64,000 nt of DNA, from NCBI RefSeq assembly GCF_017876775.1, contig NZ_JAGIOP010000002.1, positions 682,001 through 746,000 on the forward strand, in the 5' to 3' direction. The notes beneath the pieces were generated by a model, which worked only from the letters and a program-made list of their open reading frames with translations, had not been told where the DNA came from and did no database searches. Made by a program: the position numbers and the translations under genes. This document shows positions 11,803 to 22,781 of this stretch, one piece after another (position 1 is the stretch's first letter; every line of letters starts with the position of its first letter). This DNA comes from Mycolicibacterium lutetiense (GTDB lineage Bacteria > Actinomycetota > Actinomycetes > Mycobacteriales > Mycobacteriaceae).

Positions 11803-13431
11803 TCAGGCGAGCTCGATGAGATCCCGGTATTCGGTGGACCAGAAGTCCTCGGTGCCGTCCGGCAGCAGGACCACGCGCTGCGGGTTGAGCGCCTCGGCTG
11901 CACCCGGATCGTGCGTCACCAACACCACCGCCCCCTGGTAGCTCCGCAGCGCATCGAGAACCTGCTCTCGTGACGCCGGATCGAGGTTGTTGGTCGGCTC
12001 GTCCAGCAACAACACATTGGCCTTGGAGGCAACCAGCCCGGCCAGCGCGAGGCGAGTCTTCTCACCACCGGACAGCGTGCCTGCCTGCTGCTCCAGCTGA
12101 GGGCCGGTGAACATGAACGCGCCCAACAGGCCACGCAGGTCCTGTTCTCCGGTATCCGGAGCGGCGTGGCGGATGTTGTCCCACACCGACGCATGGTCGT
12201 CGAGCGTGTCGTGTTCCTGGGCGAAGTACCCGATCTTGCAACCGTGACCGGGTTCCATGGTGCCGGCATCGGCATTTTCGGTGCCGGCCAGCAGGCGGAG
12301 CAGGGTGGTCTTGCCCGCGCCGTTGAGCCCGAGCACCACCACGCGCGATCCGCGGTCGATGGCCAGGTCGACGCCGGTGAAAATCTCCAACGAGCCGTAG
12401 GTCTTGGTCAGGCCCTTGACGACCAACGGGGTCTTGCCGCACGGGTCCGGGATCGGGAACCTGATCTTGGCTACCTTGTCGGACACCCGTTCGGCGTCCA
12501 GCTCGGCGATCATCCGCTCGGCACGGCGCAACATATTCTGCGCGGCAACGGCTTTGGTGGCCTTGGCACCCATCTTGGCGGCCTGAACCCGCAGCGCGCC
12601 TGCCTTCTTCTCCGCATTGGCCCGCTCGCGGCGGCGACGCTGTTCATCGGTCGCGCGCGCGTCGAGGTACTTCTTCCAGCCCATGTTGTAGACGTCGGCC
12701 TCACCGCGCACCGCATCGAGGAACCACACCCGGTTGACGACCTCGTCGAGCAGGTCGACATCGTGGCTGATGACGACGAGCCCACCGGTGTGATTGTGCA
12801 GGAAACCCCGCAACCAGCCGATCGAGTCGGCGTCGAGGTGGTTGGTGGGTTCGTCGAGTAGCAGAGTCGTGTCCGACCCGGAACCGGTGTCACTCGCCGC
12901 GAACAGGATGCGCGACAGCTCGACGCGGCGGCGCTGACCACCGGACAGGGTGCGCAGCGGCTGCGTCAGCACCCGATCGGGCAGGCCCAGGCTCGCGCAG
13001 ATGCGGCCGGCCTCGCTCTCGGCGGCGTAGCCGCCCAGCGCCGAGAACCGCTCCTCGAGCTGACCGTACTTGCGGACCGCCTTGTCGCGGGCCGCATCGT
13101 CGGCGACCTCGGCCATCAAGACCTGCTGCTTCTCCAGGTCTGCCAACAGCTTGTCGAGCCCGCGGGCCGACAACACCCGGTCACGGGCCAAGACGTCGAG
13201 ATCACCTTCTTTGGGATCCTGTGGCAGGTAACCGATTTCACCGGTCGTGGTGATAGATCCGGCGTACGGCTCGCCCTCGCCGGCCAGAATCCTCATCGTG
13301 GTCGTCTTGCCTGCGCCGTTACGCCCGACCAGTCCGATCCGGTCACCGGGTTGCACCCGCAACGCCGAGCCCTCGAAGGACAGCAGCGTGCGCGCGCCGG
13401 CGCGGACCTCCAGGTCCGTTGCGGTGATCAC
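11803..13431 (-). CDS. ABC-F family ATPase (Rv1473 type)
   Basis: A soluble 542-residue protein with two ABC ATPase domains and no membrane segment, the ABC-F plan. Domain 1: Walker A GRNGAGKTT near 37-45, signature LSGGQRRR, Walker B LLLDEPTNHLD. A charged helical linker of about 80 residues (rich in Arg/Lys/Ala) follows. Domain 2: Walker A GLNGAGKTT, LSGGEKTR, LLLDEPTNNLD. ABC-F proteins bind the ribosome and govern translation or antibiotic protection; the M. tuberculosis orthologue has been called a macrolide transporter, which this architecture does not support. It precedes echA12 in the opposite transcriptional order (echA12 upstream, 12-base gap). Confidence 0.93.
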   Translation of the reverse strand: MITATDLEVRAGARTLLSFEGSALRVQPGDRIGLVGRNGAGKTTTMRILAGEGEPYAGSITTTGEIGYLPQDPKEGDLDVLARDRVLSARGLDKLLADLEKQQVLMAEVADDAARDKAVRKYGQLEERFSALGGYAAESEAGRICASLGLPDRVLTQPLRTLSGGQRRRVELSRILFAASDTGSGSDTTLLLDEPTNHLDADSIGWLRGFLHNHTGGLVVISHDVDLLDEVVNRVWFLDAVRGEADVYNMGWKKYLDARATDEQRRRRERANAEKKAGALRVQAAKMGAKATKAVAAQNMLRRAERMIAELDAERVSDKVAKIRFPIPDPCGKTPLVVKGLTKTYGSLEIFTGVDLAIDRGSRVVVLGLNGAGKTTLLRLLAGTENADAGTMEPGHGCKIGYFAQEHDTLDDHASVWDNIRHAAPDTGEQDLRGLLGAFMFTGPQLEQQAGTLSGGEKTRLALAGLVASKANVLLLDEPTNNLDPASREQVLDALRSYQGAVVLVTHDPGAAEALNPQRVVLLPDGTEDFWSTEYRDLIELA

Positions 13432-13443
13432 GCTGCTGTCCTC

Positions 13444-14274
13444 CTATTTGTCGTCAGTAAAAGCCGCGGGCCGTTTCTCGGCGCGCGCAGCAACCGCTTC
13501 CTCAAAGTTTGCGGTGAGCAGGCGCACGAAAAGTTGTCCCAGGCCCTCGGCCTGCATGTGCCCTTCCAGGCTAGCGGCGTCCAGTCCACTCCAAAGTGTG
13601 CGCTTGGTCAACTCGATACCCGGTCGGGAGAACGCCGCCATCCGGTCCGCCATGTCGTAGCAGGTATCCAGCAGGGCCTCCTCGGCCGTCACGCTGGACA
13701 CCAGACCGATGCTCGCGGCCTCCCGGGCGTCGACGTCGCGGCCGGTCAACATGATCTCGAAGGCGCGTGACGAGCCGATGGCGCGTGGCAGCAGGTAAGA
13801 CAATCCCAGCTCACTGGCGGTAAGACCGTTGTTGATCCCGGCGGCCCGGAAGTAGGCGCCCTCGGCAGCGACCCGGATGTCACAAGCCAGAGCCAGGCAG
13901 AGCCCGCCACCGATGGCCGCACCGTTGACCGCCGCGATCACCGGCTGATGCAGTCGCCGTAGGGCGAGGATCACATCGTCGAGGATCTCCATCGACCGCA
14001 ATGCGTACGTCGGTCTGGTCAGCCCGGCCACGTGCGGCACCGATCCGGCCGACTTGTGATCGGCCCCGGACGAGAATCCCCGACCGGCACCGGTCAGCAC
14101 GACCACGCGCACGCTGTTGTCGTAGCGCAAGTCTTCCAGGATGCCCTTGAGCGGGACCATCACGTCGAAGGCCATCGAGTTCATCCGCTCGGGCCGGTTG
14201 AGGGTCACCAGGGCCACATCGGGTCGCGGACGGTCGACCAGTACGAGTTGGTTCTGCGCAGTCACAGACAGCAC
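13444..14274 (-). CDS. echA12: Enoyl-CoA hydratase/isomerase EchA12
   Basis: A 276-residue crotonase-family protein. The oxyanion-hole segments are visible as GRGFSSGADHKSAG (about 64-77) and NGAAIGGGLCLALACD (about 117-132). A glutamate in NNGLTASELG matches one of the two usual catalytic acids (E164-like); the other is less clear. Substrate unknown, presumably a fatty acyl-CoA. Start GTG 14274 has a weak ribosome site; GTG 14265 is equally possible. It lies between trxB1 (18 bases upstream) and the ABC-F gene (12 bases downstream), the order of Rv1471-Rv1473. Confidence 0.92.
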   Translation of the reverse strand: MLSVTAQNQLVLVDRPRPDVALVTLNRPERMNSMAFDVMVPLKGILEDLRYDNSVRVVVLTGAGRGFSSGADHKSAGSVPHVAGLTRPTYALRSMEILDDVILALRRLHQPVIAAVNGAAIGGGLCLALACDIRVAAEGAYFRAAGINNGLTASELGLSYLLPRAIGSSRAFEIMLTGRDVDAREAASIGLVSSVTAEEALLDTCYDMADRMAAFSRPGIELTKRTLWSGLDAASLEGHMQAEGLGQLFVRLLTANFEEAVAARAEKRPAAFTDDK

Positions 14275-14292
14275 GCTAGCGCGTGCCGGTAC

Positions 14293-14667
14293 TCACACCT
14301 GTTCGGCGTCGCCCTGACCGGCCTGCTCATTCATGGCCGCGTCGATGTCGAACTCCTTGATCTTCTGGACGAGGTCCTCCAGCGCCGCCGGCGGCAGCGC
14401 GCCGGCCTGGTTGAAGACCAACTTGCCCTTCTTGAAGGCCATCAGGGTGGGGATCGAACGGATCTCGGCAGCCGCCGCGAGCGCCTGCTCAGCCTCGGTG
14501 TCCACCTTGGCGAAGACCACATCTGGGTGCTTCTCGGCAGCCGCGTTGAATGTCGGCGCGAACGCCCGGCACGGTCCGCACCACGACGCCCAGAAATCCA
14601 CCAACACGATCTCGTTGTCCTTGACGATGTTGTCGAACTCTTCTGAGGTGATGTCCTGCGTACTCAC
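14293..14667 (-). CDS. trxB1: Thioredoxin
   Basis: A 124-residue thioredoxin: redox motif WCGPC with Cys30 and Cys33, cis-proline in SIPT near 71-74, and GALPPAAL before the last helix. A C-terminal acidic tail (about 15 residues) extends past the fold. It is the first gene of the trxB1-echA12-ABC-F set. The M. tuberculosis neighbour trxA (Rv1470) is not present next to it. Confidence 0.93.
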   Translation of the reverse strand: MSTQDITSEEFDNIVKDNEIVLVDFWASWCGPCRAFAPTFNAAAEKHPDVVFAKVDTEAEQALAAAAEIRSIPTLMAFKKGKLVFNQAGALPPAALEDLVQKIKEFDIDAAMNEQAGQGDAEQV

Positions 14668-14789
14668 ACTTGTCCTAACGTCGGGGCATAGCGGCCTGTT
14701 CCCAGCCTATTTCAATAGAGCCGGGGCAACGCGGTTTCGGGATGGCAGCCGACGAACCCGGATCCGCCAAACACCGCAGAACCGTCACC

Positions 14790-14805
14790 GATGTCCTGAG
14801 ACATC
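14790..14805. repeat. Short perfect palindrome upstream of the HNH gene
   Basis: GATGTC-CTGA-GACATC, six-base perfect arms around a four-base loop, 40 bases upstream of the HNH gene start and about 30 bases before the LexA box. It could be a second regulator site or a remnant of an element; no function is known. Confidence 0.4.
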
Positions 14806-14836
14806 ACACCCGGAGTGTCACCCACCTGTGGCATAA

Positions 14837-14852
14837 TCGAACGTATGTTCGA
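14837..14852 (+). promoter_or_regulatory. Perfect LexA (SOS) box over the HNH gene start
   Basis: TCGAACGTATGTTCGA fits the mycobacterial SOS consensus TCGAAC-N4-GTTCGA at all twelve fixed positions. The ATG at 14845-14847 lies inside it, and a CATAAT -10-like hexamer (14832-14837) just precedes it, so transcription probably starts at or near the ATG (leaderless). LexA here would block both promoter and start. Some M. tuberculosis 13E12-family genes are known LexA targets. Confidence 0.85.
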
Positions 14853-16299
14853 CATCGAGTCGGGTTCCGGTGCGGCGCTGATCGACGCGGTCAGTGCTGG
14901 GGCGCGGGCGGAGTCGGTGGCGATCGCGGGTCGGCTTTCGGCGATCGGGGCATTGGACAGCTTCCGGGAACAGGAGCTGGCCGAGTCGATCTTTTGGACC
15001 ACCGATCCCTTCGAGGCGGTGGCCGCCGAGATTTCGGCGGCGATGCGGATCAGCCGGGGTCGGGCCGGCACCCAGATCCACCGCGCCCGGGTGTTGCGGG
15101 ACAAACTGCCCCTGGTGGCGGCCCGGTTCGCCGTCGGGGACATCGACTATCGGGTGGTGTGTGTGATCATCGCCCGCACCGGCATCGTGGACGGCGCGGT
15201 GTGGGCCGGACTGGATGCAGAACTGGCCGCCCGGGCACACCGGTGGATGCGGCTGTCTGAACGCCAGCTCCGCGACCGGGTGGACCGGTGGATCGCCAAA
15301 CTCGACCCCAACGGGGTGCGAGTCCCACCCAATGTGAACGATGAGCGGTTCGTCCAGATCGAACCGAGCAGCCCGGGCATGACCTCACTGTGGGCCAACG
15401 TGCATGCCGAAGACGGTGTCGCGCTCAATCAACGGTTGGATGCGTTGGCGGCCACGGTGTGTGAACATGATCCCCGCACCCGTGAGCAGCGTCGTGCCGA
15501 TGCGGTGGGGCCGTTGGCCCGGCTGGAATCACAGCTGCCATGCCGGTGCGGTCGCGACGATTGCCCGGCCACCCAGAAACGGGCCGCAGCCAACGCTGCA
15601 ATGGTCCATGTGCTGGCCGAGCAGGCCACCCTCGACGGCACCTCCAATGCGCCGGGGTATCTACCCGGCCATGGCATCCTGCCCGCCGAATCGGTGCGCG
15701 ACCTGGCCGCCAACGCCACACTCAAGCCAGTGGTGGTGCCCGCCCAACCCACCGAATCCGGCGCCCCGGAGGCCGCCGAGCCGGGGTACCGCCCGTCGGT
15801 GGCGCTGAGTGAGTTCATCCGATGGCGGGACCTGACCTGCCGGTTCCCCGGCTGTGACGCCCCAGCCGAACGCTGCGACATCGACCACACCGCACCCTGG
15901 CCCGCAGGCCCGACACATCCGTCGAACACCAAACTATTCTGCCGGGCCCATCATTTGGTCAAAACGTTCTGCCCCGGCTGGAACGACCGTCAATTCCCCG
16001 ACGGCACCGTCGAATTCAGATCACCGACCGGGCACACCTACACCACCGAACCCCACGGTGCTGACCTGTTTCCCGTCCTGGGGCAACCGACCGGGGAGGT
16101 GAATCTCCCCGAACCCCAAGCCCCGCACCCCAACCGTGCCGCAATGATGCCCAAACGCACACGGACCCGCGAACAAGACCGCCAAGAACGCATCGCCGTA
16201 GAACGACACCTACGCGCCGAACTCAACAACGACCTCGCATACGAACGCGACTACCAAGCCTGGCTCGCCGAAGAATACGGACCACCCCCACCCTTCTGA
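14845..16299 (+). CDS. DUF222/HNH endonuclease of the 13E12 family
   Basis: A 484-residue protein of the REP13E12 type common in mycobacteria: N-terminal DUF222 (about 1-290) followed by a C-terminal HNH nuclease domain (about 325-395). The zinc and catalytic residues are visible in TCRFPGCDAP, CDIDHTAPW, then KLFCRAHHLVKTF. The C-terminal tail is charged. ATG 14845 was chosen over GTG 14815 because it sits in the LexA box behind a -10-like hexamer. In M. tuberculosis several family members are DNA-damage induced and their copies carry the phiRv1 phage attachment site; the cellular role is unsettled. It replaces ctpD/fadE15 seen here in M. tuberculosis. Confidence 0.9.
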   Translation: MFDIESGSGAALIDAVSAGARAESVAIAGRLSAIGALDSFREQELAESIFWTTDPFEAVAAEISAAMRISRGRAGTQIHRARVLRDKLPLVAARFAVGDIDYRVVCVIIARTGIVDGAVWAGLDAELAARAHRWMRLSERQLRDRVDRWIAKLDPNGVRVPPNVNDERFVQIEPSSPGMTSLWANVHAEDGVALNQRLDALAATVCEHDPRTREQRRADAVGPLARLESQLPCRCGRDDCPATQKRAAANAAMVHVLAEQATLDGTSNAPGYLPGHGILPAESVRDLAANATLKPVVVPAQPTESGAPEAAEPGYRPSVALSEFIRWRDLTCRFPGCDAPAERCDIDHTAPWPAGPTHPSNTKLFCRAHHLVKTFCPGWNDRQFPDGTVEFRSPTGHTYTTEPHGADLFPVLGQPTGEVNLPEPQAPHPNRAAMMPKRTRTREQDRQERIAVERHLRAELNNDLAYERDYQAWLAEEYGPPPPF

Positions 16300-16313
16300 G
16301 CGGAACAGTGTTG

Positions 16314-16342
16314 TGCCGCTCGGGTTCAGCCCCCGAGCGGCA
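16314..16342. terminator. Strong stem-loop between convergent genes
   Basis: TGCCGCTCGGG (16314-16324) and CCCGAGCGGCA (16332-16342) pair perfectly over 11 bases with a 7-base loop. It lies 14 bases after the HNH stop and 7 bases before the stop of the gene on the other strand, as expected of a bidirectional terminator. There is no T-run, which is usual in mycobacteria. Confidence 0.6.
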
Positions 16343-16348
16343 ACAACG

Positions 16349-17041
16349 TCACGACACGAGATCGTGCTGATGTGGACGTCCGGATTCGAACCGCCATATC
16401 GCGTGATCGAGTGTGAAGGCATCCCAACCCGCGAATGCGGCCACCTCACGCACCACCTCAGCGGCGCATTCGGCACTCACCGCCCCGAGGTGGCGGGCCA
16501 CGTACGCCGCCACCACGCGGCCGGCCCTCGCCCCAGGAATCTGCGTGAGCTTCAGCGCGTACTCCCAGGTGACACCCGACCGCTGACCGGGCACCGCACA
16601 CCATGCCTCCTTGACCTGCTCCCGGCGGCCGTCCTCGCCCGCCACGGCACGCAGGTCTGCGGATGTGCGAACACCCAGTGCGACAAGCGCTTCCACAACC
16701 TGTTCGACGGCCACCGACTTCAACGGCGCATTCGCCGTAGTGGAGGTGGGCCGACGGTTCCCGATCTGCGTCGCCCATGGATCAGGCCCGCCCAAATCGG
16801 CGATGTTCTGTAGGAGTTCGACGGCGCCATCGGTGTCGGCGTCCGCGCCCTGCGCCGCCCGGTAGCCGCGGTACCGGGCGATGATCTTCTCCACGGTGAC
16901 GTACTGCGCCCCGGTCGAGTAGATCGAATCAATCACGCACAGCGCCAACGAATCTGGGTATCCGCGCGGGTTGAACCAGCGTTGCGGATCACCGAGATCG
17001 CGCAAGCATGCTTCGTGCAATTTTTCGAAGTCCGAGTCCAT
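16349..17041 (-). CDS. Hypothetical protein, possible HhH-GPD-like fold
   Basis: A 230-residue soluble protein I cannot place with certainty. The layout resembles the helix-hairpin-helix DNA glycosylase/EndoIII fold: a helix with YPDSLALCVIDSIYSTGA, a middle set of helices ending ALGVRTSADLRAV, and WCAVPGQRSGVTWEYALKLTQIPGARAGR, a segment similar to the PGQxSGxxWxY loop of uncharacterised HhH-GPD-like proteins. A final region (GWDAFTLDHAIWRFESGR) resembles endings I have seen in such proteins. The DNA repair link is inference; no catalytic Asp/Lys could be assigned. It is convergent with the HNH gene. Confidence 0.7.
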   Translation of the reverse strand: MDSDFEKLHEACLRDLGDPQRWFNPRGYPDSLALCVIDSIYSTGAQYVTVEKIIARYRGYRAAQGADADTDGAVELLQNIADLGGPDPWATQIGNRRPTSTTANAPLKSVAVEQVVEALVALGVRTSADLRAVAGEDGRREQVKEAWCAVPGQRSGVTWEYALKLTQIPGARAGRVVAAYVARHLGAVSAECAAEVVREVAAFAGWDAFTLDHAIWRFESGRPHQHDLVS

Positions 17042-17146
17042 TGCGATTCCTTCCGGCTGTCCAGGAAACCCCTTCGGCTCCCGGTGTGCTGGAAGCTAGC
17101 GAGGTCGGCCGACAGAAAACCGGCGAGAAACCATGCAGTGGCGAAG

Positions 17147-17674
17147 TTATCCACAGGCCTGTCGGACATTGGCCAGCAACTGGGCTTGGCGCTTTGGCCA
17201 CCAGACCAACTCCAAGACCAGCGCCGCCAGGTAGACGACCGAGACCACGGCATTGCCGACCGACCCGGATACGGCGTCCCACAACGCACTCGCCGCGGCG
17301 ACGACGAGCACCAACGGCAGGAGCCAGCGAAACGGTCGTCCCGCTGTGGCGGCCTCATACACGCCCCGGCCATAGTCGCGGGCGGCTTCGACCAGTCGCG
17401 GGTCGTCGATCTGCTCACCACGGCGGGCGGCGGCTACGACCCTGACCCGATCAGAGCCGGTCAGCCGTTCCGACATCGGCCAGTACCGGGCCATCCGGCG
17501 CGCCATCCAGACGCCGTAGAACGTGCCCACGATGACGAGGACCAGCACGCCGGAGATCCAGAACCCGGAGTCCAGCCAGGAGAGCACACCCAGCACCAAG
17601 CCCACGCTGCCGCCGATCATCAGCGCTCGACCCCAGAAGCCGCTGCGCCAGACGAACGCCGGGACGGTCACCAT
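17147..17674 (-). CDS. Hypothetical membrane protein
   Basis: A 175-residue protein with two N-terminal hydrophobic segments (about 14-32 and 36-56), a soluble charged loop (about 57-113, with PMSERLTGSDRVRVVAAARRGE) and two more hydrophobic segments (about 114-130 and 137-158). No enzyme motif. It lies 105 bases upstream of the HhH-like gene and 21 bases after the next gene on the same strand, so it may belong with that gene. Function unknown. Confidence 0.75.
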   Translation of the reverse strand: MVTVPAFVWRSGFWGRALMIGGSVGLVLGVLSWLDSGFWISGVLVLVIVGTFYGVWMARRMARYWPMSERLTGSDRVRVVAAARRGEQIDDPRLVEAARDYGRGVYEAATAGRPFRWLLPLVLVVAAASALWDAVSGSVGNAVVSVVYLAALVLELVWWPKRQAQLLANVRQACG

Positions 17675-17695
17675 GAACGCATACGGTATCCCCCG

Positions 17696-18679
17696 CTACC
17701 AGTCTCCACCGGTAACGACGTCACCTGGCGCGCCCTTGAGCGTGACCACTTTCCCGGGATCAACAGGGACAAAAGGCATTTCACTTTCCCCGAACCACTC
17801 ACCGACACTCTTGACGTTCGCCAACGTGTCGGTGGCGGCCAAGTCCTGGGCGTCCGCGTCGTAATAGTCGAACCAAGGCAGACCGGCTTCGACATACGCG
17901 TCGCGGTCCACCGGGGTGGGCGGCGGCACCTCACCCGTGATCGCAGTCCACTGCGCCGCGCTGCAGAGATGCACGAACACCCGCTGGGAACGGTCCTCGT
18001 CGTAGTCGGAGAGCGGACGGCCGTCGGCGTAGACCTCCTGCCGCATCCTGCCGCCGGCGCCCAAACCCATCGACGGCGCCGCGCTGGGGGCCGGGAGGAG
18101 CTCGCAACTGTCTTCGTCGATCATCATCGAGCCCTCGAACCGAGGACGCGCCCGCCACTGTTCAAGCGCCTGCGCGGTGAGACCGACGGCCCGCAACTGG
18201 ACACCGCCATGGACTTCTTGCCCCGTGATCTGTCCTTCGACCGTTGCCCCGGAGCCGAGCGGCACGGCCACGAACTGGCGGATGAACCCGTCACCGGCAT
18301 TGATGCCGTCGAGCCACGGCTGGTCGGGCAACGCGACATAGTTCTGCGGACCCCGGGCCAGGCGTTCCTTCCAGCCCGCGCCGCTGACCGCACACACCTT
18401 CCCCACACCGACCTGCAGCGCGGCCGGATCGGACGAGTGGAACGACAGCCACATCGCCTCACGTTGGTAGACCGGCAACATGATGCCACCGTGCGCCAGC
18501 CACTCGGCCGGCACCCGATCGGGATAGTCCTGGACCCGACGCAACGGAAACGCGCCGAGACCCGGTGGGAGCGGGTGTAATCCGGTCTCCGGGATGCGCA
18601 ATGTCCGCTCGAATCCGACAGTGACCGAGCCCAACACCAGCTGGTCGTCGAAAACCTTTACCTCAGGACGGTGCTCCAT
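17696..18679 (-). CDS. Conserved protein of unknown function
   Basis: A 327-residue soluble protein of a family I recognise as widespread in actinobacteria and other bacteria but without an assigned function. Typical stretches are LGAFPLRRV, GGIMLPVYQREAMWLSF, QPWLDGINAGDGFIRQFVA and LGSGATVEGQITG. ATG 18679 has GGAGG five bases upstream; ATG 18691 would add four residues but lacks a site. A small inverted repeat lies directly upstream. It could be cotranscribed with the membrane protein that follows 21 bases later. Confidence 0.78.
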   Translation of the reverse strand: MEHRPEVKVFDDQLVLGSVTVGFERTLRIPETGLHPLPPGLGAFPLRRVQDYPDRVPAEWLAHGGIMLPVYQREAMWLSFHSSDPAALQVGVGKVCAVSGAGWKERLARGPQNYVALPDQPWLDGINAGDGFIRQFVAVPLGSGATVEGQITGQEVHGGVQLRAVGLTAQALEQWRARPRFEGSMMIDEDSCELLPAPSAAPSMGLGAGGRMRQEVYADGRPLSDYDEDRSQRVFVHLCSAAQWTAITGEVPPPTPVDRDAYVEAGLPWFDYYDADAQDLAATDTLANVKSVGEWFGESEMPFVPVDPGKVVTLKGAPGDVVTGGDW

Positions 18680-18689
18680 GCGTGCCTCC

Positions 18690-18710
18690 ATATTCGCCTG
18701 TTGGCGATAT
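18690..18710. promoter_or_regulatory. Inverted repeat directly upstream of the 17696-18679 gene
   Basis: ATATTCGCC (18690-18698) and GGCGATAT (18703-18710) are complementary apart from one extra base, around a four-base loop. They begin 11 bases upstream of the start codon, overlapping the ribosome-site region, so this could be an operator. Confidence 0.35.
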
Positions 18711-18736
18711 TGGTAGCACCCACCACCGACAGTCCG

Positions 18737-19113
18737 TCAGACGGTGAAACCGAGCGCCCGCAGCTGTTCGCGGCCGTCGTCGGTGATCTTGTCCGGGCCC
18801 CACGGCGGGTTCCAGACCCAGTTGATCTTGATCTCGTTGACCAGCCCGGAGCCCACAAGCGCGGTGCGCGACTGATCCTCGATCACGTCGGTCAGCGGAC
18901 AGGCCGCCGAGGTGAGCGTCATGTCGATCAGCGCCACGGGGCCCTCGTTGCTCTCTTCGACGTTGAGCCCGTAGACCAGGCCCAGGTCGACGACGTTGAT
19001 GCCCAACTCGGGGTCCACGACGTCCCGCATGGCCTCCTCGAGGTCGGCGAGCATTTCGTCAGACGCCCCAGTGGCATCCCCGCTCGCTTCGCTCGTGCCC
19101 GCCGGTACCTCGC

Positions 19114-19117
<4 letters not shown>
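18737..19117 (-). CDS. sufT: SufT, MIP18/DUF59 Fe-S maturation factor
   Basis: A 126-residue DUF59 protein (Rv1466 orthologue by position), an accessory factor in Fe-S cluster maturation. After an acidic Ser/Thr-rich N-terminal tail (about 1-22) come the family motifs DPELGINVVDLGLVYG (35-50) and TSAACPLTDVIE (69-80) with the conserved Cys73. ATG 19117 overlaps the sufU stop by 4 bases, so it is the last gene of the suf operon. Confidence 0.94.
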
Positions 19118-21600
<2,483 letters not shown>

Positions 21601-21602
21601 AA

Positions 21603-22781
21603 CTAGTTGGCTTTCGATTCGGTGATGGCAAGTTCTTTTTCGATCGCCGCGGTCAGGCGCTCGCGCACCTCCGGGACAGCGATCTTGGCGATGATCTCGT
21701 TGAAGAATCCGCGCACGACCAAGCGGCGGGCCTGATCCTCGGGGATGCCGCGGGCGCGCAGGTAGAACAACTGCTCGTCGTCGAAACGCCCGGTGGCACT
21801 GGCGTGCCCGGCGCCGACGATCTCGCCGGTCTCGATCTCGAGGTTGGGCACCGAATCAGCGCGGGCACCGTCGGTGAGAACCAGGTTGCGGTTCACCTCG
21901 AAGGTGTCGGTACCGGTGGCCTCGGCCCGGATCAGTACATCGCCGATCCACACCGTGTGCGCATCGGGCTTCTTGGAATCCGGATCACCCTGCAATGCGC
22001 CCTTGTACAGGACGTCAGACTTGCAGTGCGGCTGAGCGTGATCGACCAACAACCGCGACTCGAAGAACTGGCCGTCGTCGGCGAAGTACGTACCGAGCAT
22101 CTTGGCGTCACCGCCCGGTCCGGCGAACCGCACGGTCGCCGAGGTGCGCACCACGTCGCCACCGAGGGTGACGTTGACGTGTCCGAGCACCGCGTCCTTG
22201 CCGAGCTTGGCGTGGTGTGCGCTGACATGCACCATGTCGTCGGCCCAGTCGGCGATCCAGATGACGCCGACACCGGCCGCGTCACCGACGATGATCTCGA
22301 CGTTGTCGGCGTAGATTCCGCTGCCGCGCAGATCGACCACGACGGTGGCTCGGGACAATTCCTCGACCCGAATCTGCAGGTGTCCGTAGGCCACCTTGTC
22401 CGCACCGGGCCCGTCGATGACGATCTCGATCGGCTCGGCGACCTCGGTGTCACGCTTGACGGTCACCACGGTGGCTGTTTCGAATGACGAGAAGGCCTGG
22501 GCCGCAACGCGATCGGTGGGCACACCGCCCTCGCCGAGACGTATGTCGTCACGGCCGACGGTCTCCACGGTCACGCCGGGACGCTCGGTCACGGTGATGC
22601 CGGCCTTGCCATTCGCTACGGCAGTGCCGTCATGCAGGCCGCGAAGCCGCTTGAGCGGGGTGAACCGCCACAGCTCGTCGCGACCGCCGGGGACCTCGAA
22701 GGCGTTGACATCAAAGGATCCGAACAGCTCGCCCTTATTTGTCACGATCCCTTCGACCGCTCCAGTGAGATTCTGTGTCAC
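21603..22781 (-). CDS. sufD: SufD scaffold subunit
   Basis: Pairs with SufB to form the scaffold on which SufC acts. 392 residues, mostly a right-handed beta-helix core; the C-terminal motif ATGRFDDEQLFYLRARGIPEDQARRL is shared with SufB. It starts at GTG 22781, directly after the sufB stop (TAA then GTG), implying coupling. Confidence 0.96.
   Translation of the reverse strand: MTQNLTGAVEGIVTNKGELFGSFDVNAFEVPGGRDELWRFTPLKRLRGLHDGTAVANGKAGITVTERPGVTVETVGRDDIRLGEGGVPTDRVAAQAFSSFETATVVTVKRDTEVAEPIEIVIDGPGADKVAYGHLQIRVEELSRATVVVDLRGSGIYADNVEIIVGDAAGVGVIWIADWADDMVHVSAHHAKLGKDAVLGHVNVTLGGDVVRTSATVRFAGPGGDAKMLGTYFADDGQFFESRLLVDHAQPHCKSDVLYKGALQGDPDSKKPDAHTVWIGDVLIRAEATGTDTFEVNRNLVLTDGARADSVPNLEIETGEIVGAGHASATGRFDDEQLFYLRARGIPEDQARRLVVRGFFNEIIAKIAVPEVRERLTAAIEKELAITESKAN

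Noticed and set aside
16982..18580. A 532-codon plus-strand frame
   Set aside because: Antisense to two genes with conserved family features; Arg/His/Asp/Gln-rich composition.
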